From positions 1-64,000 of the forward strand of contig CAJXTI010000015.1 of assembly GCA_913061185.1 (NCBI GenBank): a stretch of DNA of 64,000 bases, in the 5' to 3' direction. Position 1 is the stretch's first letter; every line of letters starts with the position of its first letter. Below are positions 58,705-64,000 of the stretch, piece by piece. This DNA is from an uncultured Oceanobacter sp. Lineage in GTDB: Bacteria > Pseudomonadota > Gammaproteobacteria > Pseudomonadales > Oceanobacteraceae. The position numbers and the translations under genes were made by a program. The notes under the pieces were generated by a model. The model saw nothing but the letters and a program-made list of their open reading frames with translations. It searched no databases and was not told the DNA's origin.

Positions 58705-60009
58705 ATGACTTTATCCATTCGTCGATTCAGCTCCGCCCAGCCGGATTTTTCCAGCCAGATGGACGCGCTGTTGTCATGGGATTCGGTATCCGATACCGGC
58801 GTCCAACAGGCCGTCACCGACATCGTCAATAATGTGCGCAGCCGTGGCGATGCCGCCGTGATTGAATACACCAACAAGTTCGACCGGATGGATGTGACGT
58901 CCATGGCCGACCTGGAGTTGAGCCAGCAGCAGTTGCAGGATGCACTGGATGGCTTGCCAGAAACACAACGTACCGCCTTGCTGGCGGCCGCTGAACGTGT
59001 TCGTTCGTACCACAAACACCAGCAGCAGGACTCCTGGCGTTATACCGAAGCCGACGGCACCGTGCTGGGGCAGAAAATCACCCCGATGGACCGCGTTGGC
59101 ATTTACGTCCCCGGTGGCAAAGCCGCGTATCCGTCTTCGGTCTTGATGAACGCCATTCCGGCTCACGTTGCCGACGTGCAGGAAATCATCATGGTGGTGC
59201 CGACGCCAGGGGGAGAGCTGAATCAACTGGTGTTGGCCGCTGCCGCTGCCGCCGGCGTTTCGCGGGTCTTCACCATTGGTGGTGCGCAGGCGGTGGCAGC
59301 ACTGGCCTACGGCACCGAAACCGTACCGGGAGTGGACAAAATCGTTGGCCCTGGCAATATTTACGTTGCCACCGCCAAACGCATGGTGTTTGGTCAGGTC
59401 GGTATCGACATGATTGCCGGGCCGTCAGAAATTCTGGTGGTATGTGATGGCAAAACCAACCCGGACTGGATTGCCATGGATCTGTTCTCCCAGGCAGAAC
59501 ACGATGAAGATGCCCAGTCGATCCTGGTATCAACCGATGCCGATTTCCTTGATCAAGTGGAAGCCAGCATCAACACGCTGTTGCCCACCATGGAACGTGC
59601 CGAAATTATCCGTACATCGCTGGCGGAGCGTGGGGCGCTGATTCACGCCCGCTCAGACGACGATGCAGTGGCCATTATCAACCGCATTGCACCTGAGCAC
59701 CTGGAGCTGTCGGTGGCAGACCCGGAAGCCTGGTTACCGTCCATCCGTCATGCCGGAGCCATCTTTATGGGTCGGTATACCGCAGAAGCATTGGGTGATT
59801 ACTGTGCCGGGCCGAACCACGTATTGCCCACCTCGGGCACGGCGCGTTTCTCATCGCCGCTGGGGGTGTACGACTTCCAGAAACGCTCATCGCTGATTAT
59901 GTGTTCAGCTGATGGCGCATCGGAACTGGGAAAAGTAGCTTCAACGCTGGCTCGTGGTGAGTTCCTGACTGCCCACGCCCGTTCCGCCGAGTACCGCATC
60001 AAGGACTGA
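58705..60009 (+). CDS. hisD: Histidinol dehydrogenase
   Basis: 434 aa, zinc enzyme for the last two steps of histidine synthesis. Signatures: [59 protein letters not shown] and the catalytic His in PEHLELSV and the GPNHVLPT segment. Good GGGGAGA site, 13 bp after hisG. In relatives hisC follows; here a convergent protease gene does. Confidence 0.98.
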   Translation: MTLSIRRFSSAQPDFSSQMDALLSWDSVSDTGVQQAVTDIVNNVRSRGDAAVIEYTNKFDRMDVTSMADLELSQQQLQDALDGLPETQRTALLAAAERVRSYHKHQQQDSWRYTEADGTVLGQKITPMDRVGIYVPGGKAAYPSSVLMNAIPAHVADVQEIIMVVPTPGGELNQLVLAAAAAAGVSRVFTIGGAQAVAALAYGTETVPGVDKIVGPGNIYVATAKRMVFGQVGIDMIAGPSEILVVCDGKTNPDWIAMDLFSQAEHDEDAQSILVSTDADFLDQVEASINTLLPTMERAEIIRTSLAERGALIHARSDDDAVAIINRIAPEHLELSVADPEAWLPSIRHAGAIFMGRYTAEALGDYCAGPNHVLPTSGTARFSSPLGVYDFQKRSSLIMCSADGASELGKVASTLARGEFLTAHARSAEYRIKD

Positions 60010-60026
60010 TGCGGCCGCTGGCGGCT

Positions 60027-60061
60027 CAGGAGCCTGTCCGCAGTAGAGCAGCAGGCTCCTG
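60027..60061 (+). terminator. Hairpin between convergent hisD and degS-like genes
   Basis: CAGGAGCCTG (60027-60036), 15-base loop, CAGGCTCCTG (60052-60061): a perfect ten-bp stem in the 59-bp gap between convergent stops. No long T run, so termination strength is uncertain. Confidence 0.55.
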
Positions 60062-60068
60062 CTAATGC

Positions 60069-61232
60069 TCAGCTTTCTGGCTGGGCACCCCGTTGACCGG
60101 CAATCGCTTCGGTTTGGGCCAGTTTTCCTTCACGAATAAAATCCACCAGAATCTTGTCGCCCGGATGCAGAATAGCGATCTGATTCATCGCAGCGCGGGC
60201 ATCACTGGCGTCCATCTGGTTGATCTTGACGATGATGTCGCCGACCGTCAGCCCGGAAAGATCCGCAGGGCCATCCTGATAGATACCCGTCACAATCAGC
60301 CCTTCCAGCGCCTCCGGCAGGGCCAGCGCTTCCAGCAGTTTGGGGGTTGCCTCCTGCACTTCGATACCGAGCCAGCCACGAATGGCAATACCGTGTTGGG
60401 AAATATCCGTCAGTGCCCGCTGGGCAACCGTGCCAGGAATGGCAAAACCAATGCCTTCGCTGCCACCACTCTGGGAATAAATTGCAGTATTGATGCCAAC
60501 CAGCTCGCCGTTGGCATTGATCAAGGCACCACCGGAATTCCCCGGATTAATGGCAGCATCGGTCTGAATGTAGTTCTCGTAGGTATTCAGCCCCAGTTGG
60601 TTACGCCCGGTAGCCGACACAATTCCTAATGTCACCGTCTGACCAACGCCAAACGGGTTGCCTATCGCCAGCACAACATCACCCACCCGCAGATGCTCGT
60701 TATGGGCCACTTGAATCACCGGCAGATCTGCCATGTCAATTTTCAGAATGGCCAGATCCGCTTCCGGGTCAGAGCCGATCAGAGTCGCATTGGCCTCGCG
60801 ACCATCACGCAGGGCTACCACAATCTGGTCGGCATCCTTGATCACGTGATTATTGGTGAGGATATGGCCTTCCGCTGTCATGATCACACCGGAACCGAGA
60901 CTGGACTGCAGTCGCTCGCTGGGCTCTGGCTTGGTGTTGAAAAAACGCTGGAACAGCGGATCATCAAACAGCGGATGCTGTTTGCGTTTTACCACCTTGC
61001 TGGTGTAAATGTTGACAACCGCAGGAGCTGCCCGCTCCACAGCATCAGCGTAACTGCTCACCATGCCGGACGCTGTCGGTGTATCCTGCTGGACGGCAGC
61101 AGCCGTTTGCTGGTTCTGTTGCTGGAGCGCAGGCGTCACCCATTGCGGCGCCCAAAGCAGAATCATCAAGGCGACACACAGACCGACCAGTGATGGCACC
61201 AGCATAGTGTGAACAAAGGAATATCGGGGCAT
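60069..61232 (-). CDS. algW: DegS/AlgW-type envelope-stress serine protease
   Basis: 387 aa. One N-terminal membrane anchor (about 10-32, no cleavable signal), trypsin-like domain with His in LTNNHVI, Asp in EADLAILK and Ser in GNSGGALIN, and a single PDZ domain (about 275-375) with GWLGIEVQE and GLTVGDIIVKINQ. One PDZ plus an anchor fits AlgW/DegS, which cuts anti-sigma factors in the RpoE/AlgU pathway, rather than DegP. The start at 61232 is preferred to one ten codons upstream. Confidence 0.93.
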   Translation of the reverse strand: MPRYSFVHTMLVPSLVGLCVALMILLWAPQWVTPALQQQNQQTAAAVQQDTPTASGMVSSYADAVERAAPAVVNIYTSKVVKRKQHPLFDDPLFQRFFNTKPEPSERLQSSLGSGVIMTAEGHILTNNHVIKDADQIVVALRDGREANATLIGSDPEADLAILKIDMADLPVIQVAHNEHLRVGDVVLAIGNPFGVGQTVTLGIVSATGRNQLGLNTYENYIQTDAAINPGNSGGALINANGELVGINTAIYSQSGGSEGIGFAIPGTVAQRALTDISQHGIAIRGWLGIEVQEATPKLLEALALPEALEGLIVTGIYQDGPADLSGLTVGDIIVKINQMDASDARAAMNQIAILHPGDKILVDFIREGKLAQTEAIAGQRGAQPES

Positions 61233-61332
61233 GTAAGCAAGTCTCCACGGGGTTGCGAGCAAGCCGCAGGTTCAAACGATCAGATCGATTATTGCTGGCC
61301 AACAAATTTAACAGAAATAAGCGAGACGCATC

Positions 61333-62103
61333 ATGTTAGATGGCGCTATTGAACGCCAGCAGCTGCTGACATATCTGGACCAATTGTTGCAAAACCGGCA
61401 GATCCGGGATTATTGCCCAAATGGTCTGCAAGTCGAGGGTCGAGATCGCATTCAGCACATCGTCACCGGCGTGACAGCCAATCAGGCGCTGATTGATGAA
61501 GCCATTGCGCTCGGTGCCGATACCTTGCTGGTGCATCATGGTTACTTCTGGAAAGGCGAAAATGCCTGTGTGACCGGGATCAAACGCGAACGCCTGAAAG
61601 CCCTGCTGGCCCACGATATCAACCTGATCGCCTACCACCTGCCGCTGGATGTTCACCCTGAACTGGGCAACAACGCCCAGCTGGCCGATATTCTCGAACT
61701 GACCGTCACCAGCGCTATCGATCCGCTGGATCATACGACCCCCGGCCTGATCGGGCGATTATCAAAGCCGATGGCTGCCGCCGAGTTTGCCCAATGGATT
61801 GGCGAATGCCTGGATCGTACGCCATTACATATTGGCGAAGATGAAGACATCATCGAAACAGTTGCCTGGTGTACCGGTGGCGCGCAGGGTTATCTGCAGC
61901 TGGCAGTGGATGCCGGTGTCGACGCCTATATCACCGGTGAAATCAACGAACCGGCGGTGCACCTGGCGCGCGAAACCGGCACCCATTTCTACAGTGCTGG
62001 TCATCACGCTACCGAGCGTTACGGTGTTCTGGCTCTGGGGCAGCATCTGGAAACCGAGTTTGGTATCAAGGTCACGTTTGTCGATATTGATAACCCGGTT
62101 TGA
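61333..62103 (+). CDS. Nif3/YbgI-family (DUF34) metal-binding protein
   Basis: 256 aa. Family metal ligands are visible in LLVHHGYFWKGE, AYHLPLDVHPELG and GHHATERYGV. The family is often annotated as GTP cyclohydrolase I type 2, but its role is not settled. Divergent from algW, as in Pseudomonas. Confidence 0.94.
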   Translation: MLDGAIERQQLLTYLDQLLQNRQIRDYCPNGLQVEGRDRIQHIVTGVTANQALIDEAIALGADTLLVHHGYFWKGENACVTGIKRERLKALLAHDINLIAYHLPLDVHPELGNNAQLADILELTVTSAIDPLDHTTPGLIGRLSKPMAAAEFAQWIGECLDRTPLHIGEDEDIIETVAWCTGGAQGYLQLAVDAGVDAYITGEINEPAVHLARETGTHFYSAGHHATERYGVLALGQHLETEFGIKVTFVDIDNPV

Positions 62104-62289
62104 GCCCGACGTCTGAGTGGTCGGAGATCATCTATATAATCCGGTACCCGCCGGTTTCTGGATGGTCTCGAATTACGAAATCAGAGCCGGGGCTGTGCAG
62201 AATTAAATAGATAGCCCCCGTCGCCCCGAATGCGCATGAGCCGGCGGACATCGTTGAGAAACGGGCTGGAAATTTGAGGGGAAATTGAC

Positions 62290-62511
62290 ATGTCGACATT
62301 GACCGTACGCTTGCCCGACGATAAACATAATCGCCTGAAAGCTCTGGCAGCTCACAGAAAAATCAGCATGAACAAACTGATTGAAGAGCTATCAACCCAG
62401 GCCATCGCTGAGTTTGATACTGAAGTCCGCTTCAGGGCTATGGCGGCAGTGGGCGACAGGAGCAAGGGGCTGGAGCTGCTGGATAAGCTGGACGAGCACT
62501 TTATGGGATAG
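62290..62511 (+). CDS. Ribbon-helix-helix antitoxin-like protein (HicB/Arc type)
   Basis: 73 aa. The N-terminal beta strand and two helices fit the RHH fold (LTVRLPDDKHNRLKALAAHRKISMNKLIEELS), as in antitoxins of HicB or Arc type; the C-terminal part (EVRFRAMAAVGDRSKGLELLDKLDE) is helical and may bind a toxin. A GAGGGGA site lies seven bases before the ATG. No toxin gene of the PIN or RelE kind follows on either strand in the next 260 bp, so it is an orphan or a repressor. Confidence 0.82.
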   Translation: MSTLTVRLPDDKHNRLKALAAHRKISMNKLIEELSTQAIAEFDTEVRFRAMAAVGDRSKGLELLDKLDEHFMG

Positions 62512-62775
62512 CTCCGATGGTTTCAGATTCGAGAGTTCAATTACGACGGGTTTGAAACATCCAGCACGAACACGTCAATAACGCCTCGCAAATCATCTTT
62601 TGTTGTTCACTGGGAGATGTGTTCTGAACCAAAGCACCAGATAGATTGGCGCCGCAACATCCCCACGCTGGAGCATAGGGACGAGATCCGGTTAGCATGG
62701 GAGCGCAGTCTGTTGGCCGGTTGACTCTTTTTCATGGCGTGGGTTAACTGCGCAGGATATGTCTGTTGAGAATTC
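62512..62775. other. Gap with no supported gene
   Basis: 264 bp after the ribbon-helix-helix gene. Only short frames without family features were seen on either strand, such as one of 63 codons on the minus strand. It could be the remains of a toxin gene. Confidence 0.5.
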
Positions 62776-62778
62776 ATG

Positions 62779-63045
62779 ATGAAAAACCTGACCACCATTC
62801 TGATGGACCTGCTCTGTTATCTCTCGGTAGAACCGGACAACGGTTATGACCCGGATGAAACTGCCGATCTGCAAATTAATGCCTGGCAAACCCTGATTCA
62901 CGATCTGACCGAGGAAGAGTCTGCCCTGATCAAAGACGCAGCCCGGTCAAAGCTGGCATCGATGGCGGGTATTCAGAATCCAACGCCGGAGCAGGAGCAG
63001 GTGATGGATATTCTGAGTGCGTTTGTCGACGGTGAATTGCAGTGA
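62779..63045 (+). CDS. Hypothetical acidic small protein
   Basis: 88 aa from the second of two adjacent ATGs (62776 and 62779). Strongly acidic and helical (DETADLQINAWQTLIHDLTEEESALIKDAA), without signal or membrane segment. No family recognised. It lies between an orphan antitoxin-like gene and a truncated ATPase. The ribosome site is weak, so the gene call is moderate. Confidence 0.6.
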   Translation: MKNLTTILMDLLCYLSVEPDNGYDPDETADLQINAWQTLIHDLTEEESALIKDAARSKLASMAGIQNPTPEQEQVMDILSAFVDGELQ

Positions 63046-63359
63046 GTTGAAAAAAGCCTGTCACCCATCATGCACAAGGCTGCTGCGGATATTAGCGCGC
63101 TGATGCGCGGAAGCTACGGGCGCTAGTGGCGGGGCTGCGTTGCCATCCGTCACATAAAAAAGCGGAAACGTTGAGGGTTAAATGGCCAAACAAATGCTTG
63201 GCAATGGCAGGTGTCGGTACTCAGCGACATATTGTTGAAAACGGGGGGATGGATACCTGCAACGTCGCGGAGTTTGGTGCTTAACGAACTCTCAGGTCGT
63301 CCGGTTTGTCTTGTAGAAGATGGTGGTATAGTTAAGTAATCATCATTCAGGACATGTGC
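63046..63359. other. Intergenic region before the AAA ATPase
   Basis: 314 bp. No supported ORF. It contains an inverted, GC-rich stretch (about 63093-63125) and should hold the promoter of the ATPase gene, whose AGGA site is at 63349-63352. Confidence 0.5.
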
Positions 63360-64000
63360 ATGATTTACAGTTTCTCCATCTCCAATAGCGGGCCGATTGC
63401 CTCTGCCAAAGGGCAGGGGCTTGGCGCATTGAATCTGATCATTGGGGAAAATGGTTGTGGCAAGACCTGGCTGCTGAAAAGCCTTTATTGCGTTATGCGT
63501 ACTCAGGAAGAATCCGGGCGCGGCAATGACAAGCGTGAATTCCATGACGTTCTGAGTGACAAGCTCTATTGGACGTTTCAGACCGACTCTCTGGGCGATA
63601 TGGTGCGTCGAGGCAAGGGCAACCGCCTGAGTTTTGAAGTGTCCATGTCGGACAACACCAGTCTTGCATACAGTTTTGGGCAAGACACCAGCAAGCTGGT
63701 AAAGCCATCGCTTAACACCCTTTCTGAACGTGAAGACAACTCGATCTTTCTGCCCCCCAAGGAAGTGCTGTCACTGTGGCATGTGATTTTGCGCAGTGCC
63801 TTACAGAATCGTGAGTTTGGTTATGACGCCACCTATTCCGATCTGGTGCTGGCGTTGCAGAACCAACCACAAAAGGGCCGTAACTACGACAGCTTTTCCA
63901 GATCCCGCAAACAACTGGAAGAGATGTTTCAGGGTAAGGTCACGTTCGAGAACAACGAGTGGATTTACAAACAGGGCAACTCGAAATTCTCGATTCACAG
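63360..64000 (+). CDS. AAA-family ATPase, 5' part only (runs off the window)
   Basis: 213 complete codons with no stop before the window end. It starts at the ATG at 63360, seven bases after AGGA; an in-frame ATG at 63354 is too close to that site. Walker A IIGENGCGKTWLLKSL lies near residue 35. A later segment, IFLPPKEVLSLWHVIL (near 125), resembles the PPKEVLS stretch of large AAA_15/AAA_21-like ATPases. Walker B and the ABC-like signature would lie beyond the window. Such ATPases often occur in defence or toxin-like two-gene loci; the partner cannot be seen here. Confidence 0.85.
   Translation, partial: MIYSFSISNSGPIASAKGQGLGALNLIIGENGCGKTWLLKSLYCVMRTQEESGRGNDKREFHDVLSDKLYWTFQTDSLGDMVRRGKGNRLSFEVSMSDNTSLAYSFGQDTSKLVKPSLNTLSEREDNSIFLPPKEVLSLWHVILRSALQNREFGYDATYSDLVLALQNQPQKGRNYDSFSRSRKQLEEMFQGKVTFENNEWIYKQGNSKFSIH

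Noticed and set aside
62134..62140. TATAAT-like box downstream of the Nif3-family gene
   Set aside because: A good -10 match but no -35 element at the proper distance, so not reported as a promoter.
63150..63683. Minus-strand frame of 177 codons
   Set aside because: It is mostly antisense to the AAA ATPase, whose Walker A motif proves the plus strand is coding.

Overview
The window is one end of an assembled contig from a gammaproteobacterium, most likely a marine or brackish member of the Oceanospirillales/Pseudomonadales. Gene order follows Pseudomonas-type chromosomes in two long housekeeping clusters: queG-nnr-tsaE-ami-mutL-miaA-hfq-hflX-hflKC-DUF2065-hisZ-purA, and mlaFEDCB-ibaG-murA-hisG-hisD, with the divergent kdsD-lptCAB-rpoN-hpf-ptsN-rapZ-ptsO arm. 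A glucosylglycerol-phosphate synthase/phosphatase points to salt stress. The first 46 bases are not genomic: they are an Illumina Nextera i7 adapter with an index, so the true sequence starts at 47. No rRNA, tRNA, CRISPR array or complete insertion sequence was seen.

Layout. 47-8363: urea ABC transporter operon (urtA-B-C and the start of urtD, minus strand), divergent from a hybrid histidine kinase whose sensor half is an NCS1-type permease, plus a LuxR-type response regulator; this looks like a urea or nitrogen-compound uptake and sensing module. 8423-8971: orn. 8972-21194: an accessory block between orn and queG with an LpxL-like acyltransferase, a CarF/TMEM189-like lipid desaturase, glucosylglycerol synthesis (ggpPS) and its YcaD-like MFS partner, an amino-acid ABC transporter in artPIQM order, and a LysR/MFS divergent pair. 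21262-35721: conserved cell-wall, DNA-repair, tRNA-modification, Hfq/Hfl, hisZ and purA cluster. 35963-43204: a lone signal peptidase I, a 35-residue membrane peptide, glutaredoxin-like proteins, a GlyGly-CTERM M6 metalloprotease with its rhombosortase, a Nudix hydrolase, an AraC regulator and a lipoprotein. 43397-52921 (minus): darP, mgtE, the PTS-Ntr/rpoN genes, LPS transport and kdsD, then a Ca2+/Na+ antiporter. 53128-62103: Mla phospholipid transport, ibaG, murA, hisG, hisD, a convergent DegS/AlgW protease and a Nif3-family gene. 62104-64000: sparse accessory DNA with a ribbon-helix-helix protein, an unknown acidic protein and the first 213 codons of an AAA ATPase cut by the window end.

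The most unusual items are the permease-kinase fusion beside the urea transporter, the protease/rhombosortase pair, the CarF-like desaturase, repeated short tandem duplications clustered at gene 3' ends, the absence of kdsC and hisC from operons that normally hold them, and the truncated ATPase at the right edge, which may be the first gene of a larger accessory or defence locus outside the window.
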